Positions 1 to 11,239 of a stretch of DNA of 64,000 nucleotides are shown here, in pieces; the first letter of the stretch is position 1; each line of letters starts with the position of its first letter. Source of the DNA: Rhododendron vialii. Lineage: Eukaryota > Streptophyta > Magnoliopsida > Ericales > Ericaceae. The notes under the pieces are model-generated. The model was not told the origin of the DNA, made no database searches, and was given only the letters and a program-made list of their open reading frames with translations. A program made the position numbers and the translations under genes. The DNA is taken from the NCBI RefSeq assembly GCF_030253575.1, contig NC_080557.1:36692001-36756000 (forward strand), in the 5' to 3' direction.

Positions 1-325
1 CTTTGTCACCACTGGAGCGGTTCGGTCAAATTTTATAGTTAAAAAAGCACTGAAGGGAGCCACGTTATAGGTTTGGCTATGAAAATTTGCCTCCAACTAA
101 GAGAGTCTTCAATACATGCCCTAACGTTACTATTTTTAATGCATTTTAAATTTTAGCTAGCGAATTTATAAAAATTTCACAGTATTGGACTAGATAAAAG
201 GGGCCATAAACTTATCAACTGACTCCATACATTTGATCATTTACTTTAGAGTGAAAGAGTGGAAAAGAGAAAAGATAGAAACTTCTTGCTCAGTGTGTTT
301 TTGAAATATTTTGATTTTTCTTTAA

Positions 326-445
326 GGCAATGATTTTGTCACTCTCTTTTTTGTTAACGTCATTCTCCTGCAAGTATATTTTTGCACCAAAAATACACTT
401 GCAGGAAAGTGGCGTTAACAAAAAATAGAGTGGCAAAATTAGTAG
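326..445. mobile_element. Small foldback MITE
   Basis: The two halves are near-perfect reverse complements: TTTGTCACTCT, then TTTTTTGTTAACG, then TCCTGCAAGTATATTTTTG on the left pair with CAAAAATACACTTGCAGGA, then CGTTAACAAAAAAT, then AGAGTGGCAAAA on the right. The same site in the copy at about 47.04 kb lacks the insert, so this is an insertion into the repeat. Family not assigned. Confidence 0.65.
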
Positions 446-730
446 TCTTTCTATAATTCATTTTTCCACATGAAAGTGTGTGCCATTTAAATTTGTACAC
501 ATTTTAGCTATTCCATTGGAATATCATTCACTCTACAACTAATTAATACTCAGATGAATAGGTTCCAATTTTATCGAAATCTAATCTACTCTCTAGCCAT
601 CACATTTCAACTCCAACCAAACCTTCATTTTCTTCGTTTTCTAAAGTATTGTCAGCACCCAACCATGCTTCTTTTGAATACTTCAAAACAAAAAGAAAAA
701 ATCACTTTTGCTTCTTGATATGAAGTTTCC

Positions 731-740
731 GCAAAAAAAA

Positions 741-808
<68 letters not shown>

Positions 809-813
809 TATAT
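731..813. repeat. A-run followed by (TA)n and (CA)n microsatellite
   Basis: A run of A, then about 18 TA units, then a short ACACAC stretch. It is simple sequence with no coding meaning. The matching position in the copy near 47.27 kb has only a shorter A-run, so the TA expansion arose after duplication. Confidence 0.9.
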
Positions 814-981
814 AAAAGAAAAATAATCTACATTTTCCTTTAACACGGGTCTAACTTCTGATTCAATATTTGCAATAATATTAAATGGTCGGATGTGGAT
901 GCTCTTATCTAAGGCCCTAAAATTGAAAGTGTGTTTTAGGTAACAATAGTGAGTCGTATGAGGGATTATTGGCCTCATTTA

Positions 982-1418
982 GGGCGTGTTTGATAGCTGG
1001 ATTGGAACTTGGGATGGGACTCCGAAAGTGAAGTGTAGTTCAAGAAGTGTGTTTGATTGAATTTTTATCCCATGGATTACAAATCCCATGGGAATACCAA
1101 TCCACCCATTTGATGGGATTAGTCAACCCATGGGGGGGGGGGGGGGGGTTATTACGAATCCCATCCCCATGGGATTGAGCAAAATCAGTTTAAAAACCCA
1201 CCTCAATTCCAATCTCAATCCTAATCCTAGCCAAAACAAACATGTTATTTACAATCCCACCTCATTCTCAATTCCAATCCCAATCCTAATTATGTGCAAA
1301 GCAAACATGAGTAAATGATTTATCCCCTCATTAATAATCCCACCTCATTCTCAATCCCAATCCTAATCCCATCTCATTACGAATCCCTCTAAAACGAAAT
1401 CTGCAATCAAACACGCCC
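982..1418. mobile_element. Tourist-like (PIF/Harbinger) MITE, TSD TTA
   Basis: The termini are GGGCGTGTTTGAT at the left and its reverse complement ATCAAACACGCCC at the right. Both sides are flanked by TTA (979-981 and 1419-1421), the usual PIF/Harbinger target duplication. The interior is rich in repeated AATCCCA/TCCCAT words and holds a 17-18 base G-run near 1132-1149. It is non-coding and non-autonomous. Confidence 0.8.
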
Positions 1419-1788
1419 TTAGTCTCAACCATAATTCAATCCCATCCCACCTAATTCAATCCCATCCCACCTGTTCGTTTTCCCAAGGGATTAGAAGACA
1501 ATCTCTTACAAGGTAGGCCCCATGTGTTTTCTACTAATCCAATCACATCCACAATCCTCCCAATCAAACAGGCCCAAGGTGTTCAAATGGGACAACGAAA
1601 TGCAACATTTTTTCACTAGCTGATACATGTCATAAAAATGTCAGACTAAAAATGGTCCTCAATTGCCAAATGTGGATACTCTAAGAGCATGTACACCAGA
1701 ATAGCCAAACTAGGCATTTGAGCTATTTTAGCTACCAAAATAAGAGAGAGGCTCCCACACCATCCTCTGTTAATACATCGGTATATTA

Positions 1789-2511
1789 GAGCATGTACAT
1801 GAGAATAGCAAAAATCATCTTTTTAGCTATTTTACCTAATTAAAGGTACCAAAATAGCTTACAGCAGCCTAGGTAAAAAAGAAGTAATTTTACCTCAACC
1901 CAAAAACCTCTCCAGATATACCGATCTACTGTTCACAAGGTATTCAATAAAATATTATTTTTTCTCTCTCCTTCCTCATCCTGTCTTCATGGTTTAGACT
2001 CCAGACCACATCTGACCCTCACTGATCCTCATCGGCTCGATTCCAAGTATGCCGTGGCCGTGCTCCAGTAGTAGACAAGCGGCGGAATAAGAATTGGGCA
2101 GCGGCGGAGAGGGTTTGATTGGGGAAAGAGAAAGGGGAGAGCAGCAACGGGGAGAAGGATCGACGTCAACGGGGAGAGCAACAACGGACAGATCTGCGAA
2201 ACGATCGACGTCCATCTTCGTCCATTGATCTCGTTGGAGTATTTCTTTGGTTCTTCATCTCTGCAACGAACTATTCCTTGGGCTAGCTCTGACGATCGAC
2301 GACGAAGGAAGTCTGGGATGTGGGTTGATCTCCGGCTCTCCACTTTTCGTCCGTTCATCTGTTAGAGTTTCTGGGTAAATTTTATGACAGTTTTTTTTTT
2401 GGAACTTCTATGATAGAGAGTCTGGTGTAGAGTTAAAGGAAAAAGTGAATCGGGAAAACATAAAAGCACCTTTTTGAGTAGGTAATTTTGCTAGGCTTGA
2501 TGTACATGCTC
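1789..2511. mobile_element. Tourist-like element nested in the Harbinger transposon, TSD TTA
   Basis: The ends GAGCATGTACATGAGAATAG and TGATGTACATGCTC are inverted repeats, flanked by TTA on both sides (1786-1788 and 2512-2514). The ends resemble those of the surrounding 4.7 kb Harbinger element, so it is probably a non-autonomous relative that inserted near its end. Minus-strand open frames inside show no recognisable domain. Confidence 0.75.
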
Positions 2512-2639
2512 TTACCTCAGCCTTCTGACCTCGCTTCTTCTACAGAGGAACTGTTCATGAGCAATCCAATATTCTATCAATTTATTCTCCCGCGCTTCAC
2601 TTCTCCAGCGATGATTTTCTCCCGCCTACTCCTGCCTTT

Positions 2640-2642
<3 letters not shown>

Positions 2643-2677
<35 letters not shown>
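2643..2677. repeat. (CT)n microsatellite
   Basis: About 17 CT units. It lies in the non-coding left part of the Harbinger element. Confidence 0.9.
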
Positions 2678-2679
<2 letters not shown>

Positions 2680-3123
2680 TGGTAAGATTTCCTTTCATCC
2701 CTGGATTTCTTCTCTCGTTTTATGTCGGGTTTGCATCTCAGGTATGAAATCCCTAACTTTTATTGTATTTTTTTTTTGTATGTGTTTGATAGAGAAATTA
2801 GTGTACAATGAATCCATGATCATAGTTAGGGCTTAAAATCTTGTACGAAACAACATGAAAATCTGCATTCAGATCACTAAGAGAAAACATGAAACCCTAT
2901 ATAACCAAACCGTTCAACTGAGCGATTGACATAGATGAGTGCAAGAGACGCAATTCTCTAATTTTTGTGCATAATACCTGCTACTGTTTTTTCCTTGGAT
3001 AAGATTGGAGCTTTTGTTGGGAGTCATGTTGATGAACAAAATTGTTGAAGAAAACTGTTCACTAACTGTTCGATAAATTTACTGAGTGAGTTTTAAGGGA
3101 CGCGAGTTTTAAGCATGGGGTTG

Positions 3124-4866
3124 TGTTTACACCCATTTTTGGCCAAAATTCAGCAAATCAATTTGTGGTTAGAAGAAGGCCTTAAATGAAGGTCTCAGGC
3201 GCTAAAAAGCCTCATGATCGGTCATCCACGAAATCGGGCCGATTTGAACACCACTAATCGAGTTGAGTTTTCAAAGGCCTGGGCCAAATTATGCCTAAGA
3301 TTTCGTTATCACAAGCCCAAGCCCAAGATTGGCCGAAGACTTGGGTTGACCCACCAGATCTGAGTGTTTTATCCAGGCCTAGGCTAGTTCTTAGAAATAA
3401 TAAGGCCTTCTAAGTGGGCCTAAATCAGTTAAAGCCCAAGTTTTCTTTCCAAACTTGGGCTCGCATTGCTTACAAAGAGAATAGGCCTATGATGCTCCTC
3501 AAGTTCAAGCCCAAGTAATAGATGGGCCTATTTCTTAAAGAAAACGTCACCTATGGCCTGTTAATTGGCAGGGAAAAAGGGCTTAAGTTGCTCACAAGCA
3601 GCTCAAAGGCCTAGAATGTTCCTGCTGGGTAAGTCCTGGCCAAGCTTCTCACAAGAAGCTCAAAGGCATAGAATGTTCCTGTTAGACAGGTCTGGGTAAG
3701 CTGCTCACAAGCAGCTCAAGGTCTGAGCTGGTAGGACCCCATTCTTTAGCATGAAGCAAGGCTTGGGACACGTGGCAGCCATGCATGGAGTCATCCTAAG
3801 CAGCTCAAGCCTGCATAAGCAGCTGCAAGCAGCTCAAAGGCCTAGAAGGTTCTCTCAAGCTGCTCACAAGCAGCTCAACTAGGCCTGCAGTATAAAAGCC
3901 TAAAGAAAGCAAGTGGTAGGGCACAAGTTCCACGAAATCTCTCTTTCCATATATAAATGTATATGTATATATATGGAAATGCCTAATAATAGCAAGTGGG
4001 CCCTCAAAAGGGGCTCAAGAGCCAATGAAATGGCTGAAAGGCCTGATAAAATTTTGGCCTTTGACCTTGGTGGGCCCAAGATCTTCTATTCAGGCATTCA
4101 AGCAGCTCAAAAGGCCTTCGTGATTCTGCACAGCCAATTCCTTTTGCCCTTTTACAAGTTTTTTATGTAGGAAAAGAGAGCTTTTTCAGGCCTTTCAGAC
4201 CTTAGCTGAATTCTTGGAGTGAGGAGTAAGGCTTGGATAGGTGGCAATCGCTCATTGGAGGAAGTAGAAGCAGCTCAAGCCTAAGCCTTTACCAGGAGGA
4301 CACTTGGCAGCCATGCATGAAGGCCTGTGGAAGTAGCTCAAGCAGCTCAAGGCCTGGAACTTCTGCCTATAAATACCACAGTTGAAGGCCTTGGCAGGGG
4401 TCTTCGACCATCAAGCCCCCGGCTTATGCAAATTTATGTTTTAATTATCTTTTATCTTTCGGTCCCCTACCAATCAAGCCCCCGGCTTACTCAATTTACA
4501 TTTCAATTATCTTTAGTTTCCCGTTCAATCTAGCCAAGCCTAGATTTTATTTCATTTCCTTGTAATCAGACTTTATTAAACCGTTAATGAAGTCCTTTTA
4601 TTTCTGTTTTAGGCCTTGCTCTACTTTTCTTTCCATTTTTCACACGATTAGAAAATTTTAAGTCCTTAGCCCGCAAAGGCAAACCACGAACCTCCTCACG
4701 GTCTCCACCCTTAGGCCGTGCACTTTCGTCCAGTTAGAAGTCAGATTAAGGCTTCCAGGCCTTGATACAAATTTGGGCAGCAATCCTACCCTGGCACGCC
4801 CGCATCAGGCCTAGAACTGCACTACTCGCTGTTCCTAGGCCAATTTTTACATTTGTGGAACAATCA
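3124..4866. mobile_element. Solo LTR (1743 bp), probably Ty3-gypsy, TSD GGTTG
   Basis: It starts TGTTTACACCC, ends in CA and is flanked by GGTTG on both sides (3119-3123 and 4867-4871), the 5 bp duplication expected of an LTR element. Two TATA-like words (TATAAAAG near 3891 and TATAAATA near 4370) fit an LTR promoter. The interior is built of many short repeats of the word AGCAGCTCAAG. No internal coding region is present, so it is a fossil solo LTR. Assignment to gypsy rests on the start motif and length only. Confidence 0.75.
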
Positions 4867-5498
4867 GGTTGGGAGTTCGATTCTTGGCCTCTTCACTTTT
4901 TAGTTAGCAGTTCGTAACTCTGATCGATCCTAACCAGGGACTTGCATCTCCTAGTTCTCTGTTCCTAATGATTGGCAGGCCTCTCCCGGATTGTGATGCG
5001 ATGCGCGTCTCTTTTTTTTGGGAAGAATCTTTCCTTATTGTGCCGGCGGCGTGATAAGTTCAGTACTCTTGGGCGACTCAACTTTGGAGAAAGTTCCTCT
5101 TGAAAGTCCTGCTTTGTAAGTGAAGCAAGTCAACTTATTTGCTCTTTCTTTGTTTTAGTAGGCTTTTGGTCGGATTAGCTCTAAGGATCATACAGTAGGC
5201 ACTCGGGATAGTTAAGTCAAGCTAGTTCAGTTATCGGTCGGTGGATTAGAGAATACATCTCAAGTTTTGGTAGTCGTTCCAGTGGCTTAGCTTAGATAAA
5301 ACTCCTTCTGTTTCGGGCGTTTAGCGAGCTGCAACAGTTTTTCGAACTTGTAAGCAAAAAGGTTTTGAACTGATTGTGACTTGAACTCATGACCAGAGGT
5401 AATAGAGGAATGACATAACCACAAGTTTTGTTGCCTAAATGAATCGTAAATGATTGTGATTTATTGAAGGGATCATTCATGTGTATAGTCTTTGTTGC

Positions 5499-6065
5499 CT
5501 AAATGAATCCACGGCATTCATTAACCGCTAGCAATCTAGCAATGTCGGCGGCATTTGGTGGCCTTAAATACTCTTCAGAGAAAACTTCATTTACTGCTTT
5601 AACAAAAAAATTTAGGCTTTTGATTGCAGTGCTTGCTCCGATCCTCACATATTCATCCACAGAATCAGCCGGAGCGCCGTAGGCTAGCATCCTGAGTACG
5701 CCGGTAATTTTTTGAAGAGATGACAAGCTAAGCTTTCCGGCACAATTTCTTTTCTGGGCGAAGTATGAGTCATGCTCTACTACCGCATCATGAATGCGAA
5801 GAAAAAGAGAACGACTCATCCGAAACCTCCTTCGAAAAAAGTGGGGAGGAAATACAGGCAATTCTGCAAAATAGTCATCAAAGAGTCTTTTTTGCCCGCC
5901 AAGAGTATCACGATTGATAACAGTGCGACGTCGGCTTAAGCTTGGACTCCCCTCTCCATTCTGTTCTTGATACCTCGCAATTGGTTCTAATAACTCCAAT
6001 TCATTGTCAGAGTCGGAAAAATCCGAGTCGTTCATTATGAGATCACGTAGGCGATTGGGCGCCAT
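5499..6065 (-). pseudogene. Truncated PIF/Harbinger (HARBI1/ALP1-like) transposase
   Basis: The 188-residue open frame matches the N-terminal half of plant HARBI1-like transposases. An acidic start (SDFSDSDNELELLE) is followed by the conserved run FFRRRFRMSRSLFLRI, then LQKITGVLRMLAYG, then DEYVRIGASTAIKSL and a segment ending ADIARLLAVNECRGF. In intact family members, usually about 400 residues, the DDE nuclease domain follows directly. Here the frame stops at once and no DDE-type sequence was seen downstream. The start at 6065 is the family-like MAPN start. It belongs to the Harbinger element 1685-6433. Confidence 0.85.
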
Positions 6066-6436
6066 GGATAGCTGATGAAGGAGCGAATAAATGGATTGAA
6101 CAAGGAAGTAAATCTTTTTCTCAAAGAAGGAAGGAGAGCAAAGGTTGAATGATGGTTAATAAGAAGACAATGACCCGTTTTGTAGGTGGAAATTTTTACC
6201 GTTGGAAGCTTGAAAGAATCATCCCTGGTGTAAATGGTAGAAGTTGCAGCAGCCAGCAAGTTACCGTTTGGAAGGAGGAAACAAAAAAATATATATATGA
6301 AAGAATACATATTTTAATAAGTCATAGGTAAAATAGAGATGGTTTGTGTAGTTCTAACACAAAAATTGCCTAGGTAAAATAGAATTATGGGTTGTTGGGT
6401 AGCTAAATTACCTATTTCTTGGTGTACTTGCTCTAA

Positions 6437-6985
6437 AAGTTTGATATAAGTGGTCTTAACTATAAAGATCACAAGTACCAAGCTGTTTTAAGTAAAAAGA
6501 CCTTGTCATAAAATAGACTAGCTCTGCTTCATCGAAAAGCCTATTTGCACAGACCTTTGAACAGATCTTGCACAGATTTCCAAACCACTCATTTTTCTTA
6601 AAATAATTTTCTAAAGAATTCCATAAAAAATTAACTCAATCCACAGTTTCACTCTAAATTTTAAAAAAGCACTTACTATATTGAATTGAGCTAATTTTTT
6701 TACGGAGTCCCTTAGAAACCCATTTTTAAAAAGATGAGCGATTTCGATCATTTTTGTGAAATTCGAAAAGAGCCCAAAAAAAAACCGTGTAATATCTGCG
6801 CAGATAGCAGGGTTCCTGATTCTTTCTTCTAGGCGTATCTGTCACCATAAGTAACAATTTGCACACAACATAAGTAATAGTAGTATTTACGATAATAATA
6901 AGAAGCCAACCGATTTCCAATTTTGGGAAAAGTTGGACAAGCTTGCACAACTCCAAGTTGTCTGCGATGAAGGATGCAAAAGAGA
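6437..6985. other. Intergenic stretch with no recognised gene
   Basis: AT-rich DNA between the Harbinger element and the E2F/CWC22-related fragment. Short minus-strand open frames (6726-7134) run through it without recognisable domains. Confidence 0.5.
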
Positions 6986-6989
6986 AACT

Positions 6990-9260
6990 CGAACATAGCT
7001 AATCCCAAAGCGCTTCGACGATTCTCGGAAGGCATTGAGGGTTTCTCTTTCCTATCAGCTTTCGAATTCGGAAGCCCTTCACAAATACAATGATTGTCAT
7101 GTGAAACGTACCTATAGGCATAATGAAACTCCATTCCGTCAAATTAGGATCATAGAGACAAGCGCGAACATAAGAATCTTCAATTTGCGTGCAGCATCCA
7201 GGTGGAGTTGGGTACCTCACAAGAGAAAATATTTCACCAAAATGTAGCTCGTGTTTGGCGCCACTTGTTAAAAAGTGGGGCAGTAGTTCGAAGTTTCGAC
7301 CACTCAAACATTTCAAGCCAAGCACAAAGCGGGTCATCTAAACACAACCACAAGTGAAACAACACATCATGAACTCGTCAAAGTTGCATAAGAGTTTCAT
7401 AAAATACTTTCTTGCGCCCCATAAACCCGAACCTAGTACTAGTTCGATTGTCTGAGTTGATACTAATTCTTCATAAGAACAAAATAATCCCGCAACTATT
7501 AAAAACATTTAAGTTTCTTTTACTAGCCTCATCTTTACTTAGCAGCAGCAGCAGCCAAAGACTGGGTAAACCAAAAACGAAAATCACAAAAATACTAGAT
7601 TCTAGGTACCATACAATATACATGCTAATCAGATGGCAGACATTGGAGGTAGACAAGTTCTCATTCAATACTTCCTCCTACACAAATCAAAATATGGCAA
7701 CGTTCAGAAACCTTCACTCCCAATTTCTAGGTCTTTTTGATTCATAACGATCGAGATTTTGAGTACCTTAAGCGTATCTAAAGCCCTAGGAATCCCACCA
7801 AAACCTTTCCAAAAATATTGATTATTTTCTTTTTTTGACAAAACTGCAGAAATTGATCAATCCAATAAGTAACAGAATTCAGCTTAATTAAAGAACCCTA
7901 ATCAGAAACGAAAGAAATGAAACAAAGTATACACCAACACTTTCTAAAATGTTCCCCGGCAACGGCGCCAAAATTTGACCGTGTCGTACCGTGTCAAAAA
8001 TATATTTATAGAAACTTAGAGTTAACTACTACTCCGTAGAATAGTGGTTAAGACCGAGTGTCGATTCTCAGGGACAGTATGGCTAAGTTACGCTAAATTC
8101 GATTAACTTCTAGATTAATTCGGACAGAAAAAGTTGAATTGATTTGATTTTGAGAACTAATTAAATAAAAATAATAATAAAAGTAAGAGTTGGAAAGTTG
8201 ATGGGAAAAAGATCTAGGGTTTCGAATCCACTCTGACCACGTAACAACAATATACATAGGCTCGGTTTAATTATTCGAATCAGAAGAGATTATCGCTAGG
8301 ACTTGCAAACCCTTTAGATAATCGTCAAGAAAATAATTGCGTTGTTAAAAGGCATAGACTATCCCATAGCACGGACCGTCTCAGTAGCACGGTCAGGCCG
8401 CCTAACGGCACGATCCGTCTTACGAGCATAATCTATCTCAGAACTCCAATCATAATCAATGAAAACCATTGTATAACTCGTATTTGAAAGCGCACATACA
8501 AATACTCAATAGATTAAAACCATTAAAAATCATTCTATTGATCAAAACAAAACGGGTTCTTAGTTATACAATCGATCCGAATAATAAACCAAAATCCTAC
8601 GCATAAACAGAATTACTTGATACGAAGTTTCATCTTCCCCCTAGAGAATGGAATTAGCCGGTCATGAAAACGTGCGCAGCTTTTTCTTCTACCATGGAAT
8701 CTGTCGTCCGTGAAGCCATCTCCTGTTCCGTCCTCTGCCGAACTCACGTCCCAGGTCGAGAGCCAAATCACGTCCAATAATTGCCGCCCCATGTCAGTAG
8801 CATCATATTTTATATTGTAGGGTTTTAAGCCATAATTACATTAAGGCCCTTTGGACTTTGGGTAATAGTAGATTAACCATGCAACTTCTAGACAATTTGA
8901 ACTATGACCCCAAGCTTCTTTTAATCTTCTTATTAATCAACCCAATTTGCACATTTTTGCACCCATCAATCTTTGAGGCCTGCAAACACCATAAAACACT
9001 AAAACGCGTCAAGTAACAAGGTAAACGGATAAACAAGGCGTAAATTAGAGGGAGTAAATGGGTGCTTTTCAGCACCTATCACAACACCTGCCACATTGAT
9101 TAGATTCTATAAACATAATAAGTAACTAAATATACAGGTGTATAAAAGAAAAAGAAATAAAGAGGGAACCAGAGTATAGGCATAGATGCAGACCTAATCA
9201 GTTTGCAGCATTGTCCAATCCAATTGAGTCCACACCATCTCAATCATACAACTTCAGAGA
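6990..9260 (-). pseudogene. E2F/DEL-like gene fragment, module 1, fused to a CWC22 scrap
   Basis: Read on the minus strand from 9260 down. The words DGVDSIGLDNAAN (about 9190-9240) match the start of the winged-helix DNA-binding domain of plant E2F/DEL proteins, but stop codons flank them. The next exon (about 9082-9102 and 7935-7953) gives GV...NILESVG and is split by an LTR insertion (7954-9081). Intron-like DNA follows, then a segment at 7030-7060 (SKADRKEKP), and about 35 bp resembling CWC22 near 6999-7030. The same order of blocks recurs at 18.06-19.70 kb (minus) and 52.1-53.3 kb (plus). It cannot encode a working factor. Confidence 0.7.
7954..9081 (-). mobile_element. LTR-retrotransposon remnant: LTR plus primer-site region (gypsy-type)
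   Basis: On the minus strand it starts TGATAGGTGCTGAAAAGCACC and runs to an LTR end ...GGTCA. This is followed by the TTTTGGCGCCGTTGCCGGGG block that commonly follows the 5' LTR in plant Ty3-gypsy (Tat-like) elements. It is a broken fossil with no coding part. It lies inside the E2F helix-coding exon of module 1, and no clear target duplication was seen. Family assignment is moderate. Confidence 0.65.
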
Positions 9261-9549
9261 ATTATATAATGGGACTTGAGATGTAGAAGTTGTGACGTCA
9301 AGGGCACCTGGAGGGTTGCCCAAGCTCGGGAACCAGTTCATCACGATAAATGGGTCCAGGTCCGGATATAGGAGGTCCTCCTCCTGATTTTGTCCTTTGC
9401 ATAAGCATTGGTTTTTGACTACTGTTGTGTCACTGAAGTCCGATTCATTTGCAGCTTGAGTAGAGCGTTTTGCCAGAAGAAGAATAACGTTTTTAGTGGA
9501 TATACATTGCTGTTGGGTTGCAAGCTTACGATGTGTTGCAAGGCTGCTG

Positions 9550-11219
9550 TGACAAAATTCAAGAAGAAAGAGGATTTCATTCATTGATCATTGTTCTCGA
9601 TACAAGACTCAGAAGAAACACACCCTTTTATAACCCCAAAACTCAAACTCCTATTGGATCTCAAAATGACCTCCTGGATTGCTGAGCTGGACTACACCCG
9701 AACTAATGCCTTAATAGAAAATACAAATGACAAAATGCCACACAATATGAAACTGAAAGAAAACTAACTGCACTTAACCTCCCTTATCTTCTATTCTCTT
9801 TACACCCCCTTGCAAACTCATGGTTGGAGAAGATCCAACCTTGAGTTTGGACTTCAGAAAAACAAAACGAGATACAGGCAACCCTTTCGTAAAAATATTA
9901 GCCACTTGAGCATGTGATGCAATAAAATGAAGCACCAATTTCTTAGCCAATACTTGCTCCCGGATAAAGTGATAATCAATTTCAATGTGCTTGGTACACG
10001 CATGAAAGACGGGATTTGATGCCAAGGCCATGGCTGATCTATTGTCACACCACAGAACATGAGGTGGAGCAATAGAAACCTGCAATTCAGTAAGCAGCTG
10101 CGGGATCCAAACTAAATCTGCAGCTGTTTGGGCCATGGCCCTGTACTCAGCCTCAGTAGAAGAACGAGCAACTGTGGGTTGCTTTTTAGCACTCCATGAA
10201 ACAGGTGTAGCACCAAGAAAAACAACAAAACCAGAGGTTGATCGTCTATCTACGGGATCACCAGCCCAGTCGGCATCAGCATAAGCAGTTAAAGAAAGAG
10301 GACCATCAGTAAAATAAAGACCATGATTGATAGTACCCTTGATATATCGAATCAGACGTTTCACAGCCAGAAAATGACTAAGTTTGGGCTGATGCATGTG
10401 TTGGCAAACCGTATTCACAGCAAAAGCTATGTCCGGCCTAGTTAATGTAAGATACTGCAAGGAGCCCACAAGAGTTCTGAACAAAGACACATTATCAAAA
10501 GGAGGATCAGAAGGATCATAGGGTCCTTTGGTAGAAGTTGGAGAAGCACTAGGCTTACAATCCTCCATTCCTGCTTTAGTCAAGATTTCTGAAACATATT
10601 TGGACTGAGTGAGACACAGACCATGCTGAAAGTATGTCACCTCTAGGCCAAGAAAATAATGCAAGGAACCAAGATCTTTCATCACAAACTTGGAACCAAG
10701 CAAAGAAACTAACTGAGACAGAAAAGGAGAATCACTTCCAGTCAAAATAATATCATCCACATAAACCAAAATGAGAGTGATGGAAGTTGGTTTATGAAGA
10801 ATGAACAAAGAAGAATCTGCCTTGCTGCTTACAAACCCAAGTTCTAACAGATAAGTGGAGAAAACTGAGAACCATGCCCTAGGAGCTTGACGTAACCCAT
10901 AGAGAGCCTTTGTTAGTTTACAAACATAAGTAGGGTGAGCTGGATCCTTGTACCCCTGTGAGCTTGACAAAATTCAAGAAGAAAGAGGATTTCATTCATT
11001 GATCATTGTTCTCGATACAAGACTCAGAAGAAACACACCCTTTTATAACCCCAGAACTCAAACTCCTATTGGATCTCAAAATGACCTCCTGGATTGCTGA
11101 GCTGGACTACACCCGAACTAATGCCTTAACAGAAAATACAAATGACAAAATGCCACACAATATGAAACTGAAAGAAAACTAACTGCACTTAACCTCCCTT
11201 ATCTTCTATTCTCTTTACA
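9550..11219 (-). mobile_element. Young, short Ty1-copia element with 255 bp LTRs, TSD TGCTG
   Basis: The LTRs are 9550-9804 (3', on the minus strand) and 10965-11219 (5'). Both are 255 bp, run TGTAAAGAG to TTTTGTCA on the minus strand, and are flanked by TGCTG at 9545-9549 and 11220-11224. A purine tract AAGGGGG abuts the 3' LTR. The internal part is only about 1.2 kb and encodes a Copia reverse-transcriptase C-terminal part and RNase H, with the words [30 protein letters not shown] and KHIEIDYHFIRE. It is defective. By eye the LTRs differ at 2 positions in 255, which points to an insertion well under a million years old at usual plant rates. Confidence 0.9.
9774..10970 (-). pseudogene. Copia pol remnant (reverse transcriptase part and RNase H)
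   Basis: An open frame of about 398 residues forms the internal part of the Copia element at 9550-11219. It shows the Copia RT words YGLRQAPRAW and YVDDIILTGSD, the linker KRLIRYIKGT, and RNase H with [18 protein letters not shown] and HIEIDYHFIRE. Gag, protease and integrase are not represented. It is described only as a fossil part of that element. Confidence 0.9.
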
Positions 11220-11239
11220 TGCTGCTTCGTTTGCTCCGA

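Larger units (their letters stand above)
1..880. repeat. AT-rich repeat, left copy of a dispersed direct duplication
   Basis: This stretch is repeated in the same orientation from about 44713 to 47395. Shared landmarks are the opening words around CACCACTGGAGCGG, the block CTTCAATACATGCCCTAA, the block ATTCCATTGGAATATCATTC and the A-rich tract. The right copy is longer only because it holds a 275 bp hAT-like insert and a 1.7 kb hairpin element, both absent here. This copy instead has its own small foldback insert near 326-445. No coding potential was seen. It may itself be an old transposable element cut by the window edge. Confidence 0.8.
1685..6433. mobile_element. PIF/Harbinger DNA transposon, nested and defective
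   Basis: The left end GAGCATGTACACCAGAATAG and the reverse complement of the right end (GAGCAAGTACACCAAGAA) match as imperfect terminal inverted repeats. TAA flanks both ends (1682-1684 and 6434-6436). It holds a truncated Harbinger transposase on the minus strand (5499-6065). Two other elements lie inside it: a smaller Tourist-type element (1789-2511) and a solo LTR (3124-4866). Without those inserts it would be about 2.3 kb. No Myb/SANT ORF1 was found, so it is probably immobile. The boundaries are well supported; unity of the whole rests on the matching ends and TSD. Confidence 0.7.

Noticed and set aside
2029-2358. 109-residue minus-strand frame in the small Tourist-like element
   Set aside because: Non-autonomous element interior, overlapping frames on the same strand, no transposase or other domain.
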